Source of the DNA: Neisseria canis | GTDB taxonomy: Bacteria > Pseudomonadota > Gammaproteobacteria > Burkholderiales > Neisseriaceae | Assembly (NCBI RefSeq): GCF_900636765.1 | Contig: NZ_LR134313.1 | Coordinates: 1,922,001-1,986,000, forward strand | DNA length: 64,000 bases | Direction of reading: 5' to 3' | Shown here: positions 53,649 through 63,650 of the stretch, one piece after another | Numbering within the stretch: position 1 is the stretch's first letter | Layout: every line of letters starts with the position of its first letter | Made by a program: the position numbers and the translations under genes | The notes under the pieces: generated by a model | Database searches by the model: none | The model's input: the letters and a program-made list of their open reading frames with translations, nothing else | What the model was told of the DNA's origin: nothing

Positions 53649-55433
53649 TTTCTTTTTCTGCGGCGGTAAATCGGTGCAAACGCCTAAGGCCACTTCGGCT
53701 GCCATGCCGATGCTTTCTCCTAAGGTCGGATGCGGGTGGATGGTTTTACCGATATCCGCCGCATCACAGCCCATTTCAATAGCCAAGCAGACTTCTCCGA
53801 TCATATCGCCGCCGTTCGGGCCGACGATACTTCCGCCGATAATCTTGCCGCTTTCTTCATCGAAAATCAGCTTGGTAAAGCCTTGATCGCAGCCGTTGGC
53901 AATCGCGCGGCCGGATGCCGCCCACGGGAACACGGCTTTGGTGATTTTCAAACCGTTTTCTTTGGCGGAAGTTTCGGTTACGCCCACCCAAGCCACTTCT
54001 GGCGAAGTGTAGGCTACGCCGGGAATCACGCGGGCATCGAAATAGGCTTTGTGGCCTGCGCAGTTTTCAGCGGCCACATGACCTTCGTGCACGGCTTTGT
54101 GCGCCAACATAGGCTGGCCTACCACATCGCCGATGGCATAGATATTGGGCACGTTGGTACGCATTTGTTTGTCGACTTCAATGAAGCCGCGGTCGGTTAC
54201 AGCTACTCCGGCTTTTTCGGCATCAATCAATTTGCCGTTTGGCGCGCGACCTGCGGCAACCAGCACCAAATCATAGCGCTGCGGCTCTTTCGGTGCGTTT
54301 TCGCCTTCAAAGCTCACATAAATGCCGTCTTCTTTTGCATCAACGGCTACGGTTTTGGTGTTGATCATGATGTTGTCGAAGCGGTATTCGTTCTGCTTCT
54401 GCCAAACTTTTACCAAATCACGGTCTGCGCCCTGCATCAGGCCGTCCATCATTTCCACTACATCCAGGCGGGCGCCCAAAGTGCTGTACACCGTACCCAT
54501 TTCCAAGCCGATGATGCCGCCGCCGATAATCAGCATTTTTTGCGGGATTTCTTTCAGCGCCAAAGCACCGGTAGAATCGACAATGCGCGGATCTTGCGGA
54601 ATAAACGGCAGGTTTACCACGCGGCTGCCGACTGCGATGATGCAGTTTTTAAACGCCACTACTTTTTTGCTGCCGGTTTCGGTAGACTGTTCATATTCCT
54701 GGCTTTCGGTTAATGCAACTTCAATATGGTTTGCATCTAAGAATTTACCGAAACCCTGAATGATGTCCACTTTGCGGGCTTTCGCCATGCCTGCCAAGCC
54801 GCCGGTAAGTTTGCCGATCACTTTGTCTTTGTAAGCGCGCAGCATGTCGATATCTACTTCCGGCTCGGGATAAGAAATGCCGTTGTCCTTCAGGTGGCGC
54901 ACTTCATCCATTACTGCCGCATTGTGCAGCAAGGCTTTAGACGGAATACAGCCTACATTCAAACATACGCCGCCTAAGGTGCTGTATTGCTCGATAATGG
55001 CTACTTTCAAGCCTTCGTCGGCTGCGGCAAATGCAGCGGAATAGCCGCCCGGGCCGCCACCCAACACTACAACATCATATTCCGCATCGGAAGCACCGCT
55101 AAATTGCGCTGCTTGCGGAGCCGGGGCGGCTGCTTTGGGCGCTTCTTGTACCGCTTCCGGCTTACTTTCGGTTTTTGGGGCTTCGGCAGAGGCTGCCGCC
55201 GCTTCGACAACCGCAATCACGCCGCCTTCGGAAATTTTGTCTCCCACTTTAACTTTGACTTCTTTCACCACGCCGGCTGCTTCAGCGGGAACATCCATGG
55301 TGGCTTTGTCAGTTTCCAAAGTAATCAGTGTATCTTCCAAGGCAATTGTGTCGCCTGCTTTAATTTCTACGGCGATGATGTCTACATTTTCATGCCCGCC
55401 GATGTCGGGCACTTTGAGTTCGATTAAGCTCAT
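53643..55433 (-). CDS. lpdA: Dihydrolipoyl dehydrogenase (E3) with N-terminal lipoyl domain
   Basis: Reoxidises the lipoyl groups of pyruvate dehydrogenase. The 596 residues begin with a full lipoyl domain (modified lysine in TLETDKATMDVPAEAAGVVK), an Ala/Pro-rich linker, then the flavin enzyme with VVLGGGPGGYSAAFAAADEG, the redox cysteines in GGVCLNVGCIPSKALLHNA and the C-terminal HPHPTLGE with the catalytic histidine. The lipoyl extension is known in Neisseria E3 (the P64k protein). Last gene of aceE-aceF-lpdA, its stop lying beside an IS30 element. Confidence 0.97.
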   Translation of the reverse strand: MSLIELKVPDIGGHENVDIIAVEIKAGDTIALEDTLITLETDKATMDVPAEAAGVVKEVKVKVGDKISEGGVIAVVEAAAASAEAPKTESKPEAVQEAPKAAAPAPQAAQFSGASDAEYDVVVLGGGPGGYSAAFAAADEGLKVAIIEQYSTLGGVCLNVGCIPSKALLHNAAVMDEVRHLKDNGISYPEPEVDIDMLRAYKDKVIGKLTGGLAGMAKARKVDIIQGFGKFLDANHIEVALTESQEYEQSTETGSKKVVAFKNCIIAVGSRVVNLPFIPQDPRIVDSTGALALKEIPQKMLIIGGGIIGLEMGTVYSTLGARLDVVEMMDGLMQGADRDLVKVWQKQNEYRFDNIMINTKTVAVDAKEDGIYVSFEGENAPKEPQRYDLVLVAAGRAPNGKLIDAEKAGVAVTDRGFIEVDKQMRTNVPNIYAIGDVVGQPMLAHKAVHEGHVAAENCAGHKAYFDARVIPGVAYTSPEVAWVGVTETSAKENGLKITKAVFPWAASGRAIANGCDQGFTKLIFDEESGKIIGGSIVGPNGGDMIGEVCLAIEMGCDAADIGKTIHPHPTLGESIGMAAEVALGVCTDLPPQKKKK

Positions 55434-55488
55434 TCTTTAAACCTTTCTGGAAAGCAACCGGTATTTTACCGGCTGCTTCGGTAGTCTT

Positions 55489-55521
55489 TTCAGACAGGCA
55501 TTGTTTGAATGCCTGTCTGAA
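55489..55521. repeat. DUS hairpin between aceF and lpdA
   Basis: Inverse DUS at 55489-55500 and DUS at 55510-55521 with 14-bp arms. It lies inside the putative aceEF-lpdA operon and could reduce read-through. Confidence 0.7.
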
Positions 55522-55526
55522 CGGCG

Positions 55527-57164
55527 TTACAGTGTAATGCGGCGGAAATCTTTTAACAGACTTGCCAAGAACACGGTAAAGCGCATACCGGCCGCACCGT
55601 CGATTACGCGGTGGTCGAACGACAGGCTCAACGGACACATCAGGCGCGGTTCAAAGGCAGACCCGTTCCATACCGGTTTCATTTGTGATTTGCACACGCC
55701 CAAAATGGCTACTTCAGGTGCGTTCACAATCGGTGTGAAGCCGGTGCCGCCGATACCGCCCAAGCTGGAAATGGTAAAGGTTGCCCCTTGCATTTCGTTG
55801 GGCTTGAGCTTGCCTTCGCGGGCTTTTTTACTCAGTTCGGTTAAGTCTTGAGAAATTTCTTTCAAGCCTTTTTTATCGGCATCTTTAATTACCGGCACAA
55901 CCAAGCCGTTGGGCGTGTCGGCTGCGAAGCCGATGTTGTAGTATTTTTTCAATACCAAGTTGTCGCCATCCAAAGATGAGTTGAATTCCGGGAAAGCTTT
56001 CAAAGCAGTTACGGAAGCTTTGATGATAAACGCCAACGGCGACAATTTCACACCCTCGCGCTCCCATTCTTTATTCAGCTGTTTGCGGAACTCTTCCAGC
56101 TCGGTCATATCGGCTTCATCGTTCACGGTAACATGCGGAATCATCACCCAGTTGCGGGACAGGTTTTGACCAGAAATTTTCTTGATGCGGGAAAGCTCTT
56201 TTACTTCGATTTCACCGAATTTGCTGAAATCGACTTTCGGCCACGGCAGCAAGTCCAAACCACCGCCTAAAGAAGGTGCAGCCGGAGCGGCTTTGCCAGC
56301 GCCGCCTTGCATGGCAGCTTTAACGAAGGCTTTGATGTCTTCGCCGACAATACGGCCTTTCAAGCCCGTACCGGTAACCAGACCCAAATCCACACCTAAT
56401 TCGCGCGCCAGTTTACGGGCAGACGGGCCTGCGTGTGCTTTGGCAAATGCGGCTTCGTTAACCGGCGTGTTGCCGAATGCGGCAACCGGTGCGGCAGAAG
56501 CTGTTTGCGGTGCAGGAGCGGCTGCGGCCGGTGCAGCTGCAGGAGCCGGTTCGGCTTTTTTCTCTTCGGCTGTTTGTTCCGCAGGCGCTGCGGCAGCTGT
56601 AGAACCGCCGGCAGCTTCAACTTCTACAATAACGGTGCCTTGAGAAACTTTATCGCCCACTTTGATATGAACGGCTTTAACTACACCGGCCGCAGTTGAC
56701 GGCACATCCATAGTGGCTTTGTCGGTTTCCAGGGTAATCAGCGTGTCGTCCACGGCAACGGTATCGCCGGCTTTTACTTCTACCGCAATCACATCCACGT
56801 TCTCATGGCCGCCAATGTCGGGGACTTCCACTTTAGCCACGTTGCCGCCGGTTGACGGTGCAGGTGCGGCTTGTGCTGGGGTAGCTGGAGCCGTTTCTTT
56901 TGCCGGCGCTGCTTCAGCGGCACCGGTAGCTTCAACCAATACAATTACGCTGCCTTCAGATACTTTGTCTCCCACTTTTACTTTCACTTCTTTCACCACG
57001 CCAGCGGTATCGGCAGGCACATCCATAGTGGCTTTGTCGGTTTCCAAAGTAATCAGGGCATCATCTACGGCAACGGTATCGCCGGCTTTTACTTCTACCG
57101 CAATGACATCCACATTCTCGTGTCCGCCAATGTCGGGTACTTTGATTTCTACGATTTGACTCAT
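55527..57164 (-). CDS. aceF: Pyruvate dehydrogenase E2, dihydrolipoamide acetyltransferase
   Basis: Transfers acetyl groups to CoA in the pyruvate dehydrogenase core. The 545 residues hold two tandem lipoyl domains, each with LETDKATMDVP, joined by Ala/Pro linkers; a peripheral-subunit-binding domain (AHAGPSARKLARELGVDL); and the acetyltransferase domain ending in SFDHRVIDGAAGMRF with the catalytic HxxxDG. The two lipoyl domains are nearly identical in DNA, a site for recombination. It sits between aceE and lpdA, with DUS hairpins on both sides. Confidence 0.97.
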   Translation of the reverse strand: MSQIVEIKVPDIGGHENVDVIAVEVKAGDTVAVDDALITLETDKATMDVPADTAGVVKEVKVKVGDKVSEGSVIVLVEATGAAEAAPAKETAPATPAQAAPAPSTGGNVAKVEVPDIGGHENVDVIAVEVKAGDTVAVDDTLITLETDKATMDVPSTAAGVVKAVHIKVGDKVSQGTVIVEVEAAGGSTAAAAPAEQTAEEKKAEPAPAAAPAAAAPAPQTASAAPVAAFGNTPVNEAAFAKAHAGPSARKLARELGVDLGLVTGTGLKGRIVGEDIKAFVKAAMQGGAGKAAPAAPSLGGGLDLLPWPKVDFSKFGEIEVKELSRIKKISGQNLSRNWVMIPHVTVNDEADMTELEEFRKQLNKEWEREGVKLSPLAFIIKASVTALKAFPEFNSSLDGDNLVLKKYYNIGFAADTPNGLVVPVIKDADKKGLKEISQDLTELSKKAREGKLKPNEMQGATFTISSLGGIGGTGFTPIVNAPEVAILGVCKSQMKPVWNGSAFEPRLMCPLSLSFDHRVIDGAAGMRFTVFLASLLKDFRRITL

Positions 57165-57241
57165 CGTGCTTATCCTTTAATTTAGTTGTGAAGCAAGGTT
57201 CGCAACTTAATTATCTTGTTAGAACCATTCAAAATCCTTTT

Positions 57242-57273
57242 TTCAGACAGGCATTGCGATATGCCTGTCTGAA
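57242..57273. repeat. DUS hairpin between aceE and aceF
   Basis: Inverse DUS at 57242-57253 and DUS at 57262-57273 with 13-bp arms, in the 118-nt gap between aceE stop and aceF start. Confidence 0.7.
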
Positions 57274-57282
57274 AACCACTGC

Positions 57283-59955
57283 TTAACGCTCCCAGCTGGG
57301 TACAGTGTCGGTTTTGATGCCGTATTTCTCAATAGCTTGCTGAACAACCACTTTTTCAATCTTGCCTTGGTCGGCCAAAGCATTCAAAGCGGTAACAGCA
57401 ATGTTGTAGCTATCTACTTCAAAGAAGCGGCGCAGGTTGGCGCGCGAGTCGCTGCGGCCGAAACCGTCGGTACCCAAAACGTGGAAATCGTTTGGAATGT
57501 AGGCACGGATACGCTCGGCAAAGCCGCGGATGTAGTCGGTAGCCGCAACAACAGGGCCTTCATGACCTTGCAGCTGTTGGGTAACAAACGGCAGTTTTTG
57601 TTCTTGCAACGGATGCAGACGGTTATGGCGCTCAACTTTCATAGCGTCGCGGTGCAGCAGGTTGAACGACGGGCAAGACCAAATGTCGGCTTCTACGCCG
57701 AAGTCGTTTTTCAGCAGCTCGGCTGCTTTAATCACTTCGGTCAGAATGGTACCGGAACCCATCAATTGAACTTTCTTATCGCTTGCACCACCGGCTTTGA
57801 ACAGATACATACCTTTCAGGATTTCTTCTTCAATGCCTTCGCGTTGCGGCATGGCCGGATGCGCGTAGTTTTCGTTCATCACGGTCAGGTAATAGTACAC
57901 GTCTTCCTGATTAACATACATGCGGCGCAAACCGTCTTGAATGATCACGGCCAATTCGTACTGGAAGGTCGGATCGTAGCTCATACAGTTCGGAATCAGA
58001 TCGGCCTGAACTTGGCTGTGGCCGTCTTCGTGTTGCAGACCTTCGCCGTTCAAAGTTGTACGGCCGGAAGTACCGCCCACCAAGAAGCCGCGTGCGCGCA
58101 TATCGCCCGCAGCCCAAGCCAAATCGCCGATGCGTTGGAAGCCGAACATTGAGTAATAGATATAGAACGGAATCATGGCGTAGCGGCTGTTTGCATAGCT
58201 GGTTGCGGCTGCAATCCAGTCGGCCATCGCACCGGGTTCATTAATACCTTCCTGCAAAATCTGACCGTCAACCGATTCTTTATAGAACATCAGTTGGTCT
58301 TTATCTTGCGGGGTATATTGCTGGCCTTTCGGATTCCAAATACCGTATTGGCGGAACATGCCTTCCATACCGAAAGTGCGGCTTTCGTCCGGAACGATCG
58401 GCACGATGCGTTTGCCGATTTGCTTGTCTTTCAGCAAAGTTGACAGAATACGCACGAATGCCATGGTGGTAGAAAACTCGCGGTCGCCGCTTGCTTCAAG
58501 TTGCGCGTCGAATGTTTCCAAAGCAGGAATCGGCAAAGCTTCTTTATTCGGATTACGCTGCGGCAGATAACCGCCCAAAGCATTGCGGCGTTCGCGCAGG
58601 TATTGCATTTCGGGGCTGTCTTCCGGGAAGCGGTAATAAGGCAGGTCGCCGCTTTCGATTTGCTCGTCGGTTACCGGGATGCCGAAACGTGTGCGGAATT
58701 GTTTCAGGGAAGCCACGTCCATTTTTTTCGCTTGGTGGGCGATGTTTTGGCCTTCCCCTGAAGCACCCATGCCGTAGCCTTTAATGGTTTTAGCCAAAAT
58801 CACTGTCGGGCGGCCGTCCGGGTTGTTTACGGCTTCGTAGTAAGCGGCATAAACTTTATGTGGATCGTGGCCGCCGCGATTCAAGGCCCAAATTTCTTCG
58901 TCCGACATATTCGCCACCATGGCTTTTAATTCGGGCGTATTGAAGAAATGCTCGCGTACATAAGCGCCGTCTTTGGATTTGTAGGTTTGGTAGTCGCCAT
59001 CCAAACATTCGTTCATACGCTGTTTCAGGGCGTTGTTGGTGTCGTTGGCCAACAAGCCGTCCCAGCGGCCGCCCCAAATCACTTTCAATACGTTCCAGCC
59101 GGCGCCGCGGAAGTTGCCTTCCAGTTCTTGGATGATTTTGCCGTTACCGCGCACAGGGCCATCGAGGCGCTGCAGGTTACAGTTGATAACGAAGATCAGG
59201 TTGTCCAAGCCTTCGCGTGCTGCCAAAGAAATGGCGCCTTGGCTTTCCGGCTCGTCCATCTCGCCGTCGCCGCAGAATACCCATACTTTACGGCCTTTGG
59301 TTTTGGTTAAACCGCGTGATTCAAGGTATTTCAGGAAACGTGCCTGATAAATCGCCATCAACGGACCTAAACCCATAGATACGGTGGGGAATTGCCAAAA
59401 ATCGGGCATCAAATAAGGGTGCGGATAAGAAGACAGACCGTCTGCATCTGCTTCTTGGCGGAAATTGTTTAATTGCTCTTCGGTTAAACGGCCTTCCACA
59501 AATGCGCGTGCATAGATACCGGGAGCAGAGTGGCCTTGGATAAACACCAAATCGCCTTCTACGCCGTCTTTCCCTTTGGCATGCCAGAAGTGGTTGAAGC
59601 CGACGTCATACAGAGTCGCAGCAGATTGGAAAGAAGCAATATGGCCACCCAGTTCCAAATCTTTTTTGCCTGCCCGCAATACCATTGCGGCGGCGTTCCA
59701 ACGGATGATAGAACGGATACGGTGCTCCAATTCATGATTCCCCGGAGATTTCTGCTCTTTGCCTACCGGAATCGTGTTCAAATATGCGGTAGTTGCGTCA
59801 AACGGCATATGCACGCCGCGGCGGCGGGTGTATTTCACCAGATTTTGCAAGAGGAAGTGCGCGCGTTCGGTACCTTCGTGCTCCAAAACCGAGCTTAATG
59901 CGTCTAACCATTCCTGGGTTTCAATAGGATCAACGTCTTGAATTTGGGTGGACAT
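57283..59955 (-). CDS. aceE: Pyruvate dehydrogenase E1 (homodimeric)
   Basis: Thiamine-diphosphate enzyme that decarboxylates pyruvate and loads acetyl onto E2. The 890 residues are full length for the homodimeric type. The TPP motif is WVFCGDGEMDEPESQGAISL, continuing to the INCN end. Other landmarks are HNRLHPLQEQKLPFVTQQLQ and VLGTDGFGRSDSRANLRRFF near the C-terminus. It is the first gene of the operon; the promoter must lie in the 59956-60300 region, which has no other gene. Confidence 0.97.
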   Translation of the reverse strand: MSTQIQDVDPIETQEWLDALSSVLEHEGTERAHFLLQNLVKYTRRRGVHMPFDATTAYLNTIPVGKEQKSPGNHELEHRIRSIIRWNAAAMVLRAGKKDLELGGHIASFQSAATLYDVGFNHFWHAKGKDGVEGDLVFIQGHSAPGIYARAFVEGRLTEEQLNNFRQEADADGLSSYPHPYLMPDFWQFPTVSMGLGPLMAIYQARFLKYLESRGLTKTKGRKVWVFCGDGEMDEPESQGAISLAAREGLDNLIFVINCNLQRLDGPVRGNGKIIQELEGNFRGAGWNVLKVIWGGRWDGLLANDTNNALKQRMNECLDGDYQTYKSKDGAYVREHFFNTPELKAMVANMSDEEIWALNRGGHDPHKVYAAYYEAVNNPDGRPTVILAKTIKGYGMGASGEGQNIAHQAKKMDVASLKQFRTRFGIPVTDEQIESGDLPYYRFPEDSPEMQYLRERRNALGGYLPQRNPNKEALPIPALETFDAQLEASGDREFSTTMAFVRILSTLLKDKQIGKRIVPIVPDESRTFGMEGMFRQYGIWNPKGQQYTPQDKDQLMFYKESVDGQILQEGINEPGAMADWIAAATSYANSRYAMIPFYIYYSMFGFQRIGDLAWAAGDMRARGFLVGGTSGRTTLNGEGLQHEDGHSQVQADLIPNCMSYDPTFQYELAVIIQDGLRRMYVNQEDVYYYLTVMNENYAHPAMPQREGIEEEILKGMYLFKAGGASDKKVQLMGSGTILTEVIKAAELLKNDFGVEADIWSCPSFNLLHRDAMKVERHNRLHPLQEQKLPFVTQQLQGHEGPVVAATDYIRGFAERIRAYIPNDFHVLGTDGFGRSDSRANLRRFFEVDSYNIAVTALNALADQGKIEKVVVQQAIEKYGIKTDTVPSWER

Positions 59956-60012
59956 AATGACAATCCCTTTCAGTTGAGTTAATTAAAGAAGCTTGTTAAT
60001 TGCGAATCCAAT

Positions 60013-60032
60013 AATTTTCGTTTTCGAAAATT
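60013..60032. promoter_or_regulatory. Inverted repeat in the aceE leader
   Basis: AATTTTCG and CGAAAATT flank TTTT, 58 nt before the aceE start. It may be a regulator site or an mRNA stem-loop. A single DUS (60097-60108) lies further upstream. The 59956-60408 gap otherwise shows only AT-rich DNA without a gene I can support. Confidence 0.4.
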
Positions 60033-60408
60033 AAGCAGAATTTCAAAATCTAAAAGCAACCGTTACTTATGTATTTCATCTAAGAAAAACAATGGTTTCA
60101 GACAGGCATCAAAGTTGCAGCCGACCTAAATATTCCATTGTATTACCTCTAGATATAAGCGTATTCCCGAATGCTAACAGCAATCATCTTACAAGGCAAA
60201 CAGCTTCATTTGCCTTAAAACAAATTTTCGGCATTTAAATTCTATTTTTGTTTTCTTTCATGTTCAAATTGGAATAATAAAGCGCCCAATATTGAAATAT
60301 TTTAATCACATCGGCCATTGAAATATTCGCAAATGAAACGGGTAAAAAGCCTGCAGGCTGTATTTGCCGGCTCATTGCCAAGTGTTAAAAAAGTTAAAGG
60401 CAAGTTTT

Positions 60409-61038
60409 TTATCTGCCGTTTTTTTCATCAGGATCGCGCCATTGGCGCTTCAATAAAAACCTTACCGCACCGTCATTTCCTTTGCGCGGTTCCACATAGG
60501 CCAGCACATCGGGATGCTGCATCAACCACCGGCGCACCAAATTTTTAAGCACCGGCTGATAGCCTGATGAGCCAAGGCCGCTGCCGTGGATGATTTCGCC
60601 GCACACGCCGCGCTTTTTGGTGAATTCGATAAACTCATTCAGTACCTGCTGCGCTTCTTCCTGCGTGTAACCGTGCAAATCCACATCAGCAACCACCGGA
60701 TAATGACCGCTTTGCAAGCGCTTGATGTCGTTGCTGCCTTGCCCGTTTTTACTGAATTTATCGGGCACTTCCAGCCATTGTCCTTCGCCTACATAAAAAT
60801 AGTTTTCTTGTTCGAGGTGCAAATCCTCCTGTTTGCGCGGTTTGATGGGCGAGCTGTCGCGCGGCGGCACATAGCGGTTTCGGCTTTTCAGAGGTTGGAC
60901 ATCGCTCATCATTTTGGCGAAATCCACTTCTTCTTCCGCTTGTTTACGCGCGGCTTTTTCTTGTTCGGCTTTCGCTTCTGCTTCCTGTTTGACCTGTTTT
61001 CCCAAGGCTTTTAGGGTGGCTTGAAAATCTTGTTTCAT
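60409..61038 (-). CDS. Smr-domain protein (MutS2 C-terminal type)
   Basis: 209 residues. A charged Ala/Glu/Lys helix opens the protein (KQVKQEAEAKAEQEKAARKQ). The C-terminal Smr domain has DVDLHGYTQEEAQQVLNEFI, GEIIHGSGLGSSGYQPVLKN and LVRRWLMQHPDVLAYVEPRK. Stand-alone Smr proteins are putative nucleic-acid nucleases. It shares strand with the SDR-metW-metX group but is separated from it by a DUS hairpin. Confidence 0.92.
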   Translation of the reverse strand: MKQDFQATLKALGKQVKQEAEAKAEQEKAARKQAEEEVDFAKMMSDVQPLKSRNRYVPPRDSSPIKPRKQEDLHLEQENYFYVGEGQWLEVPDKFSKNGQGSNDIKRLQSGHYPVVADVDLHGYTQEEAQQVLNEFIEFTKKRGVCGEIIHGSGLGSSGYQPVLKNLVRRWLMQHPDVLAYVEPRKGNDGAVRFLLKRQWRDPDEKNGR

Positions 61039-61067
61039 TATTTACTCTGTTCGATAGCATGAAAGTT

Positions 61068-61094
61068 TTCAGACAGGCATGATGCCTGTCTGAA
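61068..61094. terminator. DUS palindrome after the SDR gene
   Basis: Inverse DUS (61068-61079) and DUS (61083-61094) make a near-perfect 27-nt palindrome with a 1-nt centre. On the minus strand it lies between the SDR stop and the Smr gene. Confidence 0.65.
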
Positions 61095-61100
61095 AAATGG

Positions 61101-61826
61101 TTACGGATTTTGCCTTACATCGGCTAAAGCTTCTGTTCCGAAACACTCGTCATCAATAATAGCTGCTATTTTTGCGGCAGTTTCCTCCGGCATGCTCAAA
61201 CCGCCTTTTTCTTTTAAATCGAGAAACCGTTGCAGCATCGGAAAATCATCGGCATCGCAAGCGCGGATGGCTGCCTGCATGTCGGTATCGACCACACCCG
61301 GAGCGACGGATAAGGCGCGGACATTCGGATCGGCTTCAATATTTACGCACCTCGCATGATGATCAAGCGCAGCTTTGGTGGCGCCGTATACGCTCCAACC
61401 CGGATAAGCATTTCTGCCGGCGCCGCTCGATATGTGAACGATTTTCATACAGGCATCCGACGGTTTGTGTGCGGCAATATGGTTGGCCAGCAGCAACGGT
61501 GCGGTAACATTAAGCGCCACCGCCTGCATGATTTCTGCTGCATTTTGCCTGCCCAATGTGGCGCTCGGCGCCGTTGTACCTGCATTATTAATCAACACGA
61601 TATTATCGGCACCGTTTAAAAAACGAGTTAAGCCGCCCTGCTCCAACCATAGGCTCAAGTTTTGATCGTTTGATAAATCAATTGCTTGCTGCTGCAGATT
61701 TTCAGACAGGCATTCCGGCAGCAGCTTACGCGACAAGCCGAAAACGGGACGGTTTTTGTTGAGATAAAGCTCGGTTAGGGCTTTTCCCAATCCCCTGCTG
61801 TGGCCGGTGATAATCACTTTTTCCAT
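61101..61826 (-). CDS. Short-chain dehydrogenase/reductase
   Basis: 241 residues with the SDR set: cofactor loop IITGHSRGLGKALTE, NNAG in VLINNAGTTAPS, serine in IVHISSGAGRNAY and YxxxK in YGATKAALDHH. The substrate is unknown; similar proteins are annotated benzil reductase or sepiapterin reductase-like. One DUS lies inside the gene (61701-61712). It begins 2 nt after metW, so it is probably cotranscribed with metX-metW. Confidence 0.88.
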   Translation of the reverse strand: MEKVIITGHSRGLGKALTELYLNKNRPVFGLSRKLLPECLSENLQQQAIDLSNDQNLSLWLEQGGLTRFLNGADNIVLINNAGTTAPSATLGRQNAAEIMQAVALNVTAPLLLANHIAAHKPSDACMKIVHISSGAGRNAYPGWSVYGATKAALDHHARCVNIEADPNVRALSVAPGVVDTDMQAAIRACDADDFPMLQRFLDLKEKGGLSMPEETAAKIAAIIDDECFGTEALADVRQNP

Positions 61827-61828
61827 AT

Positions 61829-62410
61829 TCAGCCTACCCGGTAAAAAGCCAGGCTGCCGAGCAGATTAGGCAAAGTGTTGACACGCTTGCCTTTGGTCAT
61901 CACGGCGCGCTCCAAAATATGGATGCCGTTTTTCACGCACAGCAGTTCGAAATCGACGATGGTGCAGAAATGGATATTCGGCGTGTTATACCATTGGTAC
62001 GGCATGCGCTCGGATACGGGCATATGGCCGGTTAAACCGAGCTGAACGCGGTTGCGCCAATAACCGAAATTCGGAAAAGATACGATAGCTTGCTTGGCTA
62101 CGCGCGTGAGGTCGCGCAAAATATTTTCCGTATTCTGCATGGCTTGGATGGTTTGGCTCAACACCAGGATATCGAAGCTGTTGGAATCGAAATCCTGCAA
62201 GCCCTGCTCCAAATCGGCCTGTATCACGTTGATACCGCGCTCCATGGAAGCAAGCACGCCTTCGGTGTCGATTTCCACACCGTAGCCGCTGCAATGTTTG
62301 TTTCGCACCAATGCTGAAAGCAGTTCGCCTTTGCCGCAGCCTAAATCCAAAACCCGGCTGTTTTCAGGAATCCAATCGTAAATCAGTTGCAGGTCATCGC
62401 GCAGATTCAT
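61829..62410 (-). CDS. metW: Methionine biosynthesis protein MetW
   Basis: Methyltransferase-fold partner of MetX, required for full methionine synthesis in several bacteria. The 193 residues show [17 protein letters not shown] (SAM motif I), [11 protein letters not shown], and [20 protein letters not shown]. Its start overlaps the metX stop by 4 nt. The metX-metW pair is standard in Beta-proteobacteria. Confidence 0.95.
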   Translation of the reverse strand: MNLRDDLQLIYDWIPENSRVLDLGCGKGELLSALVRNKHCSGYGVEIDTEGVLASMERGINVIQADLEQGLQDFDSNSFDILVLSQTIQAMQNTENILRDLTRVAKQAIVSFPNFGYWRNRVQLGLTGHMPVSERMPYQWYNTPNIHFCTIVDFELLCVKNGIHILERAVMTKGKRVNTLPNLLGSLAFYRVG

Positions 62411-63546
62411 GCTTGCAACTCCTTGTAAACATTATTTATATAAGCGCGCATGGCGCGGACATAAGGCTCGTCGGTCATCAAAAAAGCATCGTGGCCGTGA
62501 TACGACTCCACTTCTATATATTGCACGCTTTTTCCTGCTCTGACCAAATGTTTCACCAAAGCCCGCGAACGCTCCGGCGCAAAGCGCCAATCCGTGCTGA
62601 AACTGGCAACGAAAAATTTGGCTTTTACATGGCTTAATGCTGCCGACAAATCATTGCCGTATTCATCGGCAGGAGCGAAATAATCCAAAGCTTTGGTCAT
62701 ACGCAGATAAGTGTTGCCGTCGAAACGTTCGGCAAATTTATCGCCTTGATAGCGCAGGTAAGATTCGATTTCAAACTCAACATCATAGCCGTATTGGTAG
62801 CCGTCGCTGCGCATGCTGCGTCCGAATTTTTTGCCCATGCCTTTTTCGGCCAGATAAGTGATGTGCCCCATCATGCGGGCAATGCGCAAACCGCGGCGGG
62901 GAATGGTGTTGTGGCGGCGGTAATGGCCGTTGTGGAAATTGGAATCGGTGATAATGGCTTGGCGCGCCACATCGTTAAACGCAATATTTTGCGCAGACAA
63001 ACGCGTGGCCGAGGCAATTACCAAAGCGTGGCGCACGCGGTCGGGGAAATCAATCGTCCATTGCAACGCCTGCATACCGCCCAAGCTGCCGCCCACAACC
63101 GCCGCCCATTGTACGATACCCAAATAATCGGCCAGCATCGCTTGGCTTTTAACCCAGTCTTTCACCGTTACCACAGGAAAGTCGGCACCGTATTCCTCGC
63201 CGGTTTCAGGGTTTTTGCTCAAAGGCCCGGTGCTGCCGTGGCAGCCGCCGAGATTGTTCAAGCCGACCACAAAAAAACGGTTGGTATCAATCGGCTTGCC
63301 GGGGCCGACCATATTGTCCCACCAGCCGGGCGCTTTATCCTGTTCGCTGTGGTATCCGGCCACATGGTGGTTGCCCGACAAAGCATGGCAAATCAAAACG
63401 GCATTGCTTTTGGCCTCGTTGAGCGTTCCGTAAGTTTCAATCATCAAATCGAAACGGGGCAGCGTTTGGCCGCTTTGCAGGAGCAAAGGTGATTCAAACG
63501 GGATTTTCTGCGGGCTGACCAGCCCGACACTGTTGGCACGGTTCAT
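62407..63546 (-). CDS. metX: Homoserine O-acyltransferase MetX
   Basis: Acylates homoserine as the first committed step to methionine. The 379 residues are an alpha/beta hydrolase with the nucleophile elbow [12 protein letters not shown], the aspartate in [16 protein letters not shown] and the histidine in [12 protein letters not shown]. The substrate (acetyl- or succinyl-CoA) cannot be decided by eye, since members of this family differ. It overlaps metW by 4 nt; ATG 63546 begins the operon. Confidence 0.95.
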   Translation of the reverse strand: MNRANSVGLVSPQKIPFESPLLLQSGQTLPRFDLMIETYGTLNEAKSNAVLICHALSGNHHVAGYHSEQDKAPGWWDNMVGPGKPIDTNRFFVVGLNNLGGCHGSTGPLSKNPETGEEYGADFPVVTVKDWVKSQAMLADYLGIVQWAAVVGGSLGGMQALQWTIDFPDRVRHALVIASATRLSAQNIAFNDVARQAIITDSNFHNGHYRRHNTIPRRGLRIARMMGHITYLAEKGMGKKFGRSMRSDGYQYGYDVEFEIESYLRYQGDKFAERFDGNTYLRMTKALDYFAPADEYGNDLSAALSHVKAKFFVASFSTDWRFAPERSRALVKHLVRAGKSVQYIEVESYHGHDAFLMTDEPYVRAMRAYINNVYKELQA

Positions 63547-63603
63547 AAGGCAGGCATATTTTCGGAAAAGCGTTTATTATAGCGGCTTCGCCTGCTTTGT
63601 GCA

Positions 63604-63644
63604 TTCAGACAGGCATTTTCAAACCGGCGTTTTTCAGACAGGCA
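63604..63644 (-). repeat. Two DUS in direct orientation
   Basis: TTCAGACAGGCA at 63604-63615 and 63633-63644, same strand, between divergent metX and a small membrane gene. Unlike nearly all other pairs in the window they cannot form a hairpin with each other. Confidence 0.75.
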
Positions 63645-63650
63645 TTAATC

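Noticed and set aside
55960..57164. The two near-identical lipoyl domains of aceF as a recent duplication artefact
   Set aside because: Multiple lipoyl domains are normal in E2 proteins, and each here has its own linker and complete motif.
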